From: Membranipora membranacea | Lineage: Eukaryota; Bryozoa; Gymnolaemata; Cheilostomatida; Membraniporidae | Reading direction: 5' to 3' | NCBI GenBank assembly: GCA_914767715.1 | Contig: OU612067.1 | Location: 25,892,162 to 25,956,161 of the forward strand | DNA length: 64,000 nt | Part shown: positions 43,352 to 53,736 of the stretch, one piece after another | Layout of the letters: each line of letters starts with the position of its first letter | How positions within the stretch are numbered: the first letter of the stretch is position 1 | Notes under the pieces: model-generated | What the model saw: the letters and a program-made list of their open reading frames with translations, nothing else | What the model was told of the DNA's origin: nothing | The model's database searches: none | Translations under genes and position numbers: made by a program

Positions 43352-43468
43352 GCCTTTGGCGTCCTCAGGTGGGCATAATTACAAAGGTACGGAGGTTATC
43401 GTTGGTGCGGACTCGACGATACCCGCCCTCAGCCAGGTCGCTTATTCGAACAATCCACTACCGTCAGT

Positions 43469-44548
43469 TTGACGGACCTGTCAGCCAATTTATCAGCTTC
43501 CATTGAGTGGAATCATGGCGAGATGATGGCGGCCATGGAAAGAAATAAGGCACATACAAAAGAAATACAGGAATACATGGATAGACGGATGACTGACCTG
43601 TCATCCATAGTATATGGGTTAGCTAGTGCTGACCATCAGCAGTCGCCTATCCGTAGAGAGCCTGACACCGTTTATCATACTCTTGCACCTAGTTCTGCGA
43701 GTCAGCGTCCCGTGCCTGCTCCTAGGAGACGGCCATGTGAAATTCCAGTTGTTGACCTGCCAAGAAGAGCCAGAGCTTGTAAACCACTTGGCGACAAGCC
43801 TAAGTTTAATGGTTCCGGTGATCTCACCGTATTCAAACTGTTGTTTGCTGAATGTGTAGAGCTAAACGGCTGGGAGGATGAGAAGATCATCACTCTATGG
43901 CTTAAACAGTGCCTAACTGGTGCTGCTAAAGAGTGTATCCTCTATGAGCAGGTCTCAGATTCCGGGACAGTATTTGAAAAATTAGAGCACAGATATGGTA
44001 ACCATTTATTGGTGCAAAAATATACAGTGTTGCTAGATAGCCGGAAAAAGGGGCAGCATGAGTCCATCTCCGACCTAGCCAATGACATAAGGAAGATGGT
44101 AGAAGTTGTCTATCATGACTGTGACAAATTTACAAGGGAGAAAATTACCATCAGTAATTTCATTCGCTCCTTGCCCAGTGTACATATCAAGTACGAGCTG
44201 AATCGGGAGTGCCCGAAAACTCTTGAGGAGGCCGTACAGAGAGCTGCCATCCATGATGTATGGTACGGTTATGACTCGCATTTCAGGTGTAATCAGAGTC
44301 AAATATCTCAGTCTCCTAGATCCTCACTAGTTGTGGCACTGTCTACAATATAGCAAAAGAAAGTATCACCTCCTATCCCAACCGCTGGTACTCAACCAAG
44401 AATAACACAACAGTGTAAACACTGTGGTGCGGCTCATATGCCATATGTGTGTCAGCCTTGTCGACACTGTGGAGGCCCCCACTTTGATAACAAGTGTGAG
44501 CGCCAGGCAAACGGGTTGCCCATTCCCGGACAATCAATCAGGCAGTAA
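43469..44548 (+). pseudogene. gag-like region of the Ty3/gypsy element
   Basis: Open 43469-44350, then TAG (44351-44353), then in the same frame open to TAA at 44546-44548. The first part has the FNGSGDLTVFKLLFAECV and LTGAAKECI text typical of a Ty3 capsid. After the TAG come two zinc knuckles, CKHCGAAHMPYVC and CRHCGGPHFDNKC. Both are C-x2-C-x3-H-x4-C, one residue shorter than the usual C-x2-C-x4-H-x4-C. A start is unclear; the first in-frame ATG is at about 43523, though the frame is open upstream. Confidence 0.75.
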
Positions 44549-44582
44549 TAGGGAATGGGACTCAGAAACATAAACTGTCTGA

Positions 44583-45768
44583 AAAGCCAACTAAGGAATT
44601 ATTGTATCAACATGGCTATGATGTGACAAAAACTGATATGTTTGAGGTCACCTCACTGAAACCTGCTAACATTGTTAGAAGAGTTATACAGGTACTCACC
44701 TTGCCATATAGTGGACCAGCAAAGGTCACACAGTTCTGTATTCCTAGTATACATGATACTTCAAAGACTCGCTTAGTTGATCATGGTCTTGGTACTTCAG
44801 TATCTCAGCAGTGAGCTCAGTCTAAAAAGGTAAACATTGAACCGGCCATTGCTATGGTTAGTGAGATGGGATCTAAGCTAGCAGAATTAGAATTGGAGTC
44901 TAGCAACACAGGTCCATCTCAAGGTTATGTTATACCAGATAAGAGTGAATTACCTTCCGCAGAGTTATTGTATCAAAAAGGCTACGAAGTGACAAAAACT
45001 GATATGTTTGAGGTCACCTCATTGAAACCTACTAATATTGTTAAAAGAGTAATACAGGTACTCACTTTGCCTTATAGTGGTCCTGCAAAGGTCACCAGGT
45101 TTCATGTACCCAGTAGGTACGACTCTTCAAGTAGTCGATTAGTAGATCCTGATATGGATAACCCAGTAGTTCAGCAGTACGCTCCGTCTGACAAAGTAAA
45201 CATTGAACCGGCCATTGCTATGGTTAGTGAGATGGGATCTAAGCTAGCAGAATTTGAATTGGAGTCTAGCAACACAGGTCCATCTCCAGGTTATGTTATA
45301 CCAGATAAGATTGATTTACATGCATCAGGTTTAACTCTTGAAAAAGAGGAGACAACTCTGAACTTATTATTAGAAGTATTACCATATCAGCAATCAGATC
45401 CTTCTGATGATCAATTAATCGATGTAAGCAGAATACGTCGATCAGATTTATACTCACCTTATGTACCGGTTGAGGTAAATGGGTACAAAACTGTGTTTTT
45501 GCTTGACACGGGTGCTACCACCTCCATATTGAGTAAAGTACATGCTATCAAGCTAGGTATCCTAGATGGTCAGTGTGAACCTGGAAAACCGAAGGGTAAA
45601 TCTGCAACTGGCAGTCCTATATCTTGTTATGGCCAGCATGAGGTGAATGTCAAGTTGGGCAGTGAAAACTTGGTAGGACTTATGGAGGTGACTGACATTA
45701 CTGAAAATGGTTTCATTGGCATGGATTTTCTGGTGGCATCTGGATGTGTACTGGACCTTATGAAATGA
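44583..45768 (+). pseudogene. Linker duplication and aspartic protease region
   Basis: A 366-bp segment is repeated in tandem and in frame (from 44599 and from 44965). Both copies carry DMFEVTSLKP and VLTLPYSGPAKVT and end GYVIPDK. A TGA at 44812-44814 interrupts the first copy. Downstream, FLLDTGATTSILSK is the retroviral-type protease active site (DTGA) and ENGFIGMDFL its flap/second motif. The protease itself is intact in this frame. Confidence 0.75.
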
Positions 45769-46103
45769 ACCTCGGCAATCTATACCTCTAGTGAACAGTA
45801 GTGGTAACAGGCTAGCGTGTGCATGCTACTCAGCTCGGTCAGTGACCATTGAGGTCTACTCAGAAAGAGTTATACCTATGTATGCTCACACCACCATAGA
45901 AGGCGGAGGACTCATAGAGCCAAACTTCAGGGTAGTCGATTCGTACAATCTAATTGCATCAAGATGCTACGTGAATCAGTGTTTGGTACTCAGAGTTGCC
46001 AACGTAACCGCAGAAGCCATCCACATTGCCCAAGACACACCAATAGCTTTCCTCACTGATGGAAACATTATTGACATACATGAACCTGAGGTACTAGACT
46101 GGA

Positions 46104-48013
46104 ATGGCACAACCATCCAGAATTGTGATGTCACAATTGACTCAGAACCGGTCTTACCAGACCATGTCAAAACCCCTATTCGACACCTTACCTGAATATA
46201 TCTCAGTTGACAGTAAGTCAAAGATGAGACAACTCCTCGTAAAATATCAGGATGTGTTTTCTAAGGATGCATATGACATGGGTTATTGTGATCTGGTTCC
46301 CGATGGAATCACGCTCAAACCTGGCACCCAACCAATCAGGCTCCCTCCATATAGAGTAGGATATCATGCTATCCTAGAAATAGAAAAGCATGTAGATGAA
46401 CTATTGAAAAAGGGCATCATTGAACGTACCTACAGTGTCACCATATAGTGCTCCTGTTTTACTGATAGCTAAGAAAGATGGAACCAGTCGGTTTGTCCAG
46501 GACTACCGCAAGCTAAATAAAGCAACTTATATTCCATCACAACCCCTACCACGTATTGATGACTCATTAGAGGCACTGAGAGGTGCAACTCTTTTCAGCA
46601 CATTTGACCTTTTATCGGGTTATTGGCAGTGCTCCCTAAGCCCTGACGCTAAGGAAATGGTAGCTTTTTGCACCAAAAGCGGAGTCTATACATGGCGTGT
46701 ACTCGGTATAGGATTGTGTGGTGCAATGGCAATCACTACTAGTGTATCTCGACGACATAATTGTCTTCAGTTCAGATGAAGAAACACATCTGACCAGGTT
46801 GGATACCATGTTGGAGTGGCTGCAAAAAGCCAATCTAAAAATCAAAGTGTCTAAGACACATTTACTCAAACAGGAAGTTGAGTTTTTGGGCCATATTTTT
46901 AATCAGGATGGCATTCATACAGACCCAGCCAAAGTAAAGGCAATTCAGGAAGTGTCCACTCCTACCTGCATAAAAGAGCTGAGAAGTTTCCTTGGTCTCA
47001 CAGGGTATTACAGGAAGTTTGTGGAGAGGTTTGCAGAGATTGCTGTCCCTCTGTTCGACCTGTTGAAAAAGAAAAACCAGTCAAGGAAACTTGCATGGAA
47101 TGAGGAATGCCAAAATGCATTCCAGACATTAAAGGACAGTTTAGCGAGTTTCACATCTCTGTCATTCCCAGACTGGACAATACCTTTCATTTTGGACACT
47201 GACTGTAGTGGTGAAGCTATGGGAGCTGTACTGGCTCAGATTGATAAGGATGGGGATGAAAAACCCATCGCATTCTTTAGTAAAAGACTCTCAGATAGTC
47301 AAAAGAAATATCCAGTGACTAAACAGGAAATGCTAGCACTAGTGTCTGCCGTAAGATATTTCCATACATACCTGTATGGGTCAGAATTTGTATGTCGAGT
47401 TGACCATCACTCTCTGATATGGTTACACAATCTCAAGAATCCACAGGGAATTCTAGCCAGATGGTTGGAGGTCCTGGGATCATATAAATTTGATGTGATT
47501 CATAGACCAGGTCGCCAGCACTCTAATGCTGATGCTTTATCTCGACTTCCTTCAGCATCGCAGCAACCTCTCAGCGAGGAACCTGAGGATGAATGTGGTT
47601 TCACATTCCGGTCAGTTGACTTCTCCGTTGGTCTATCCACGGATGAACTAGTGCTGGCTCAAGCTGAAGATCCACATCTCATGCCTATCATTCAGAGTCT
47701 AAAAGAGAATAAAAGTATATCACATAAGAACTGCAAGCAATTACCTCGAATTACTCGATTCTATATTGGTAAAGTGCCCTCAATGAAATTCCAGAACGGT
47801 ATATTAATGATCACCACTCATCCTGAGAACGAAGATAAAATCTTGGTGCCGGAGTATTACCAGGCAAAGCTGATAAAGTCGTTCCATGAGATGGATCACA
47901 GTGGCATGGACAGGACGGAATCAAGGCTCAGATTATATTATTACTGGCATGGCCTGCAGGCTGATGTCAGATTATTCGTGCAATCATGCACAAGTTGCCA
48001 AAGGATTAAGTGA
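46104..48013 (+). pseudogene. Reverse transcriptase and RNase H region
   Basis: Frames 46104-46448, 46420-46779 and 46718-48013 together hold the Ty3-type RT: APVLLIAKKDGTSRFVQDYR, FSTFDLLSGYWQ, then VYLDDIIVFSSDEE with the catalytic YLDD box, FLGHIFNQDGI and SFLGLTGYYRKFVE. RNase H follows with LDTDCSGEAMGAVL and HSNADALSRL. The normal 20-odd residues between GLC and the YLDD strand are lost and the frame shifts there (about 46720), so no full enzyme can be made. The final part runs into the integrase zinc-binding HHCC segment and ends at TGA 48011-48013. Confidence 0.85.
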
Positions 48014-49044
48014 CTAGAAATCAAATCGACCATCAGAATCTAGTAGTAGGGACCATTATGGATCAGGTGAGCCTTGATTTCATTGGTCCCCTACAACGGA
48101 CAACGAATGATAACACATACATATTAATGGCCGTAGAGCACTTTTCTCGTTGGGCAGAGGCATATCCTCTTGCCCAACCTGATGCCGAGTCCTGTGCTAA
48201 AAGTTTATAGAAGGGCCTGTTTGCCAATTTTGGCTATAGTCGAGTGCTGCATTCTGACCGTGGCAGCGCCTTCATCTCTGAGCTGATGAAAGAGCTGAGC
48301 AATCTGGGCCAGTGTAAACAAACATTCTCGGCAAGGTATCATCCAATGGGTAACTCCTATGCAGAACGAGTGATTGGGACGGTTACATCGCAGTTACGTA
48401 CCTGTGTTGAGCATACCCAACTAGAGTGGGATGATCTCCTAGATACGGTAATATCCGCCTACAGAGCCACTCCTCACTCTGCTACGGGGTTCTCCCCAAA
48501 CATGGTTATGTTAGGCAGAGAGGTGAGACTTTCAGCTGTGCTCTGTCCTCCAGGTGACAATATACCTGTAACAGATTACGTACGGAAGCTAAATGAAAAG
48601 ATAAAGTATGTTTACAGCAAGTGTCTGGGGGCCCCAAACGTACAAATTGAGGGTTATGACCACTTGATACACACCCCTCTAAAGGTCGGTGATCAAGCGC
48701 TGGTCAAAAAGATAAATCCCTCCAATATGGAAACAAAATTTAGTGGACCTCACTCTATCATTAAAGTACTAGATTTTGACACCTATGTACTATCAGAGAA
48801 GGGAAAGGAGGTGATAGAGCATCACAGCAGATTGAAATTATATAATCCTAACCCGACTGAAGTTGAACCTGACCTGGGTGACTTCATGTCTCAGCATGGG
48901 ATGGACCAATCAGATGATGATCTTATCCTAGATCCAGATGATCTGGGTGATGACTTCATGACTACAACTACAACCCAAGATAGATATAACTACTATGACA
49001 ATATGGTGTCCCCAAGCCAAGGCCTATCATACAGCCTGATGTGA
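47880..49044 (+). pseudogene. Integrase region
   Basis: The HHCC zinc-binding part (HEMDHSGMDRTESRL ... CTSCQRIK) lies at the end of the RT frame, followed by TGA. The DDE core continues in frames 48010-48210 and 48244-49044: LDFIGPL, HSDRGSAF and NSYAERVIGT give D, D and E. A TAG (48208-48210) separates the first D from the second. The C-terminal part VGDQALVKKINPSNMETKFS is the usual post-core GPY-like module. Confidence 0.8.
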
Positions 49045-49152
49045 TGGGTCAGACGATAGCGTTCCTCCTGACTTAGGTCAAAACAACACTTCTCAATCAC
49101 ACAATAATAGTCACCCTGATGGGCCTGCTGTAAGTGTTGGTAGAAGGAGAGA

Positions 49153-49229
49153 AAGGAGGCTGCCTTCAAGGTATCAAGATTATTTAATCATTAAATAATC
49201 TTGATTGATACATTGAAGGCAGCCTCCTT
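49153..49229. repeat. 77-bp near-perfect palindrome at the end of pol
   Basis: AAGGAGGCTGCCTTCAAGGT at the left pairs with its complement at the right. The arms are about 38 bp with two single-base differences and almost no loop. The left arm encodes the end of the pol frame (RRLPSRYQDYLI-like in another frame), so the palindrome arose by inverted duplication of the gene's 3' end. Confidence 0.8.
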
Positions 49230-49545
49230 AATGGACTAGACTGAGTTGAACCTATCTATGTATATTATTATACATTCATGGCTATTTATCCTTATATTAT
49301 AAGGCTATGACTATCTATTTCTCTGTCAGTCATTCAAATGTGTTGCTGAACACATGACACATAGAAATATTACTCACCTTAGATATTATCAATTCCCACC
49401 AGACCAGTGACTCACAGGATTCACTTCAGCATGTAAAGAGCCACAGAGATGGAATTGGTAGTTTATGATAGCCAAAGTTCTTATCTGCTCGGCAGTAAAA
49501 TAAAATATATGATGTGTTTCACATGAAATTTTTTATTGAGGCAAC

Positions 49546-50523
49546 TGAGGTAGTTTTGAGGCTATAGATAATATAGCGAGCCCAGTAACACTCATTATCG
49601 AGGGGACAACTCAATATAATCAATATAAAGCTGTCTGCTAATATAATGGATGTATCATGCCTACTAATTTTGAATATTCTAAATATAGAATATTCAAACA
49701 GGGTAATTCTGATGTGAAAAGGGTTATCTACCCTGATTTAAACTTGAACATACGATACCAATATCATGTAGACGGCTTCAACTTATATATATATTTATCG
49801 CAGAATCAATCTCACAGACATCATAAATACATAATCTATACACATTTAATCTTGGCAATTTTCAACATGGAACTCAATATTAAGACGGCTGCACCGTCTT
49901 ACAGTATTATCACAGACAGTCTATCGCATTTCCAATATTATTCTCACCAAGTGCGTTTCAGTGTCAAGGCTGAATATTATAGTCAATACACCTCATATAG
50001 CTAAGGCTACACAGTTAAGGTTCCGGGTGTGTCTCGCTTAATCTGCTCAGAGGGCAAGGTCAGGGTACATCCCGCTTCGCAACGTATACTACCAGATGTA
50101 AATGCACCCGCTACAAGCTCCGCTTGTAAGCTTCCCTAGACACCAGCTCTGCTGGGTTGGCTTCGCCACCAGTACGACCCTCAGTACACAGCTCTGCTAG
50201 GTTGGCTTTGCCACCAGTACGACCCTCAGTAAACAGCTCTGCTAGGTTCGCTTAGCCACCAGTACGACCCTCAGTACACAGCGCTGCTAGGTTCGCTTAG
50301 CCACCAGTACGACCCTCAGTAAACAGCTCTGCTAGGTTGGCTTGGCCACCAGCACGACCCTCTCTAGGCTGAAGTTATCTATCCAGGAGTTCTCTACCCA
50401 GGAGTTATCCTCTCTCGGCTCATTCATGGTGAGTTTGTTTCGCTAGATACAGTTAGCCTGAAAACCAAACCCTAGCAAGGTAACGGCCAGGTGTTCCACC
50501 CTTTTGATATTTCCCGTACCACA
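49546..50523 (+). repeat. 3' LTR of the Ty3/gypsy element
   Basis: Matches the 5' LTR throughout, with four to five minisatellite units (about 50165-50360). It has a 115-codon open frame (49657-50004) that is broken in the 5' LTR. It also contains an AT-rich palindrome GAATATTCTAAATATAGAATATTC-like segment near 49670. Confidence 0.85.
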
Positions 50524-50532
50524 ACAGCAATT

Positions 50533-50583
50533 TTCTGAGCTAGTCGATTCGACCAGCTTTAAGAAGTTATGAGCCATTATGGC
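50533..50583 (+). repeat. 51-bp direct repeat flanking the Ty3 element, right
   Basis: Partner of 42277-42327. The extra ACAGCAATT between the LTR end and this repeat is not present on the left. Confidence 0.85.
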
Positions 50584-50641
50584 ATATTCAGTAACGTTAA
50601 AGTTGAACAATGACAGAAAGATTGCAGATAAAATTACTCAC

Positions 50642-51060
50642 CACATGATTGGGTTAGGATGGTAGTACTTCCCATGTCTCATCCATGGAATCAGTTTCTT
50701 TTTAACTAAAACGTCTAGGTTTGAGGAATGATTTAGACCATATATGCTAGCTTTGTTGGCACCATCTCCTGTAATACAGTCCTTTCTTTTTCTAGGAGTG
50801 TTTTCCTGTTTTACATCCAAAGACTTGCACTGTAGGGGAATGTAGTCCTGCTGTTTTTCTAGATTTGGCTTGTTTGGATTTGTATTGTTTATCATAATAA
50901 TATCACCTTGTTTTGATGAGTTTGAGCTTTCCCAGATTCTCAACCAGTGCTTGAAGGCACCAACCAATCCGCGGATCCATAAACCAAAAGGTTTCGAAAT
51001 TGTGGACAAAGTTTCACCAGCTGGGTGTGGTGGGTGGGTCTGTTCGGTTACAAGTGAGAA
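50642..51060 (-). CDS. TENT4: TENT4-like exon 1 (N-terminal region)
   Basis: Open from a TAG at about 51070 to a GTGAGT donor, ending phase 2. It includes ENTPRKRKD, a nuclear-localisation-like basic stretch, and ends PWMRHGKYYHPNPIM, which in TRF4 proteins immediately precedes the EEIxxFYxYMSP segment found in exon 2. No convincing start: an internal ATG (MINNTNPNKP, about 50895) or an upstream exon could serve. Confidence 0.65.
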
Positions 51061-51070
51061 TTGAATCTAA

Positions 51071-53358
51071 CGAGATTTATGTGCATGCATGCGTGAATTT
51101 ATCAGGACTATACGGGGTACGACCAGTGGGCCCCAGCTAATAATTATAATAAATTTGCAGGAACTCGTTCTACATAATAATGTTTATTCCAGGGCAAAAT
51201 AATAGGAGTCGGTCAATGATAAGTGCGATGTACTATCAGAGGATTTTAATTGGCTGAGTCTTCAAGTAATTGCCAAGTAGATAAAAGGTAACCTCGGTTT
51301 AAGCAGAACACACGTGCTTGAAAATGTGATTCGGAGAACTAAGTGAGGGTAACACCTAGAAATATATACGAACCAAGTTACCAAACTCTATATAATTTCT
51401 AGCAGGGAGGCCCCCACCATTCTCCCTGCCCCCACCCTCCCTGATTCTAGTCAGAGTCTTGCCATATTTTCTGATGATTTTCAAACAACAATTTTATGAG
51501 AGAAAGAGGAGACGGTATGTGAAAGTATAACGCAGTGACAAAGATATATAGCAGGCTGCAGCTTGAATGCATGTTACTTCTTTTTACTAATTACTATAAC
51601 TGAATGAACATCTTGAAAGGATACTGGGGAGTATAAAATCCTGTGTGAAGACGTCAAATATGCTGAAAGGTGCCAAAAATGAAGAGCATAAGTATAAGTG
51701 ATGGCAGAAGAATAATGTCTCTATTTAGACATCCATTATGGAATGGAAATAAGATGATGTTGTCATGCCAGCCAAGTCCCATCTGACCTCACAATGCAGC
51801 TGCCTACTTGTTGTCTTTTGTTTTGCGAAAGGGGTTAAACATATGTTTTAGTGCATTAAAACGGAACCAGATGAAAATGTCACTGGAAGCTGTGAGCATA
51901 CCTGACAAGTTAGCTGGGCGCTATATCTGGTGGTGCATCACCTTGCGGGTGGGATGGTCTGAGGGACACTGAAAGCCTCCCGCCGATGGCACAGGGCAGC
52001 ACCCAAGCCGTCAAAGCTCTTAGTGGTGGATAACTAAAATTTTCCCAATTCTAGCAAGTTAAACAACTTTCAAACTAAATGGAATTGGTAATAATAGGTT
52101 ATAATAGGTAGAAAACTAGACCTCATCTCAGCTGACTATGCAAACAAAACTTCGCTAAGCTCTTAGGCGTATAAGTGATGTGGTTATATGGTTGTCTGGT
52201 ATCATATGGTAATCAGTTCAAATATCTGGTGATACCCTATCAAATAGGGCTGGAAGCAGGGAGTTTGGGACCAAGCTCCCAAACTCCCTGCTCGAAGTGA
52301 GGATCTGAGATTGCAGCATGTTGTTATCTACACATATCAAATGAAAGGATAACTCCTAAAATTATTAAAACCTCATAACCATAAGAATCCTTGTAGAAAC
52401 CTGTATTTGACAGAGGTAAATCAAGTTTGATCCCTCTGCGGTGGTGAAGTGATAATTGCAAAATTCACGTATCGAGGCCCTGTACCACAACACACATATG
52501 TGGCTTTAAATATTCCTCCAGATCAGCAGAAGCACATGTTCTAGGATGGAGGCGCTTCTAGCATTTCAACATTTCGGTCTTTGGATCATGTTTTGGCAGT
52601 TTTGACATTGAAATTTCAAGGATGTTGCACTTAAGAACTGTGAGTGCCGTGCCAATAACTTATTACGTAGATGTAGCTTATTAAGGTCAGAAGGATAATT
52701 TTGTACATAAATTTGATTTCTGATTGGATATTTCAGCTAGCGTAGTATTAAGAAATAGTCTCAAATTCTGCGTGCATACCATATTACCATTACCTTACCT
52801 TAGAGAACCTATGTCAATGTTATGCTTATCCTAATATATTTTATTTGTTGTGTATAGAAATGACCAAAGTAATATCACATGATATTGATTAGCCATATAC
52901 GTAGTAGGCCTAGAAAGTAAAACGATCAGATTGTAATCATTCTCAAACTTGGTCAATCTAAAAAAATGGATTCGATCCTGCCGATTGCCGATTGCTGGTC
53001 TGGTATGTTTGTAAGATATAAAGTATATACATCATTACAGGGAACATCGTACAGTGATAGAGCCCCCATAAACATTTTCAGAAGTATGGTCAACAAGAGC
53101 AAGTGTAAAAAAATGGTTTGCAGCATATCGGCTAAGTAATTGATGGCGCCATAACATATATGAGCGGAACAGTTATGCAGTGTAGCAATTATCAAAAAGT
53201 TAAAAACTACCTTTGAACAAAGCAACATAGACATGGAGCTAAATGTCCAACTTATTACAGAGCACTCATAATAGAAGGATATGTCACCGACAAAAATTGT
53301 GATTCAGTTTACAGTATGAATCACATTCACTCTGAGTTGGCGAGTTTACTATACACAA
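51071..53358. other. Intergenic region, no gene recognised
   Basis: Between the TENT4-like exon 1 and the 3' end of gene B, both on the minus strand. It should include the gene B 3'UTR and any TENT4 promoter. The minus frame 53234-52953 is hydrophobic but matches nothing. A perfect hairpin lies at 52255-52292. Confidence 0.4.
52255..52292. repeat. Perfect 16-bp-arm hairpin
   Basis: AGCAGGGAGTTTGGGA, a 6-base loop (CCAAGC), then the exact complement. It has the same core as the palindrome at 19786-19807. It lies about 1.1 kb downstream of gene B's stop codon in gene direction. Confidence 0.75.
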
Positions 53359-53736
53359 TCACTTTGTACTATAACCAAGCTTCTGAAGAAGACTTTCCTT
53401 AGTAGACTTATTGTTACACTTTGTAGTGTCTCGTTTGTCTACTGCTGGATGGAGTATGAGCATCTTCTGCAGAGTGCTTCGTACTTCTGGGTCCTGGCTG
53501 TAACCTTTCTTCTTCATACACCAGATTGCATTCGTTGTCATGTCATGCATTGATGTTTTGCCATCAGCTTGCTTAATCTGATCAGCAATAGCACCAAGGA
53601 ATGCTCCTCTTTCTGACATTCCTCCAACTACTGTTGAAATCAATAACAGAGTGTGCGCCCTGTCCAGTACTATGCTATTTCGCTGGCTGGTGGAGAGTCC
53701 AGAATATACAGGTTGACAAGCCTGAATTATGACCAC
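53359..53736 (-). CDS. Gene B terminal exon: caspase catalytic Cys and p10-like part
   Basis: 378 nt, phase 0, acceptor TTTTACAG, to TGA at 53361-53359. It encodes VVIIQACQPVYSG: Cys codon 53718-53716 in the QACxG-type motif, with Pro replacing Gly. Then follow a short linker without an obvious cleavage Asp cluster, LLLISTVVGGMSERGAFLGA (p10 strand and S1-pocket region) and a helical end. A basic tail KRDTTKCNNKSTKESLLQKL follows. Cys and His are both present, so activity is possible. Confidence 0.85.
   Translation of the reverse strand: MVIIQACQPVYSGLSTSQRNSIVLDRAHTLLLISTVVGGMSERGAFLGAIADQIKQADGKTSMHDMTTNAIWCMKKKGYSQDPEVRSTLQKMLILHPAVDKRDTTKCNNKSTKESLLQKLGYSTK

Larger units (their letters stand above)
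42328..50523 (+). mobile_element. Ty3/gypsy LTR retrotransposon, degenerate
   Basis: 8.2 kb with LTRs at 42328-43351 and 49546-50523 (TGAGGTAG ... CCGTACCACA) and the order gag, protease, reverse transcriptase, RNase H, integrase on the plus strand, which defines the Ty3/gypsy group. It is inserted in TENT4-like intron 1, opposite in strand. It carries at least three stops or frameshifts and an internal deletion in the reverse transcriptase. No env-like frame. It is flanked by a 51-bp direct repeat instead of the usual 4-6 bp. Confidence 0.9.

Noticed and set aside
43626-44302. Open frames on other strands and frames across gag
   Set aside because: Shadows of the gag frame; composition and motifs support only the plus-strand frame from 43469.
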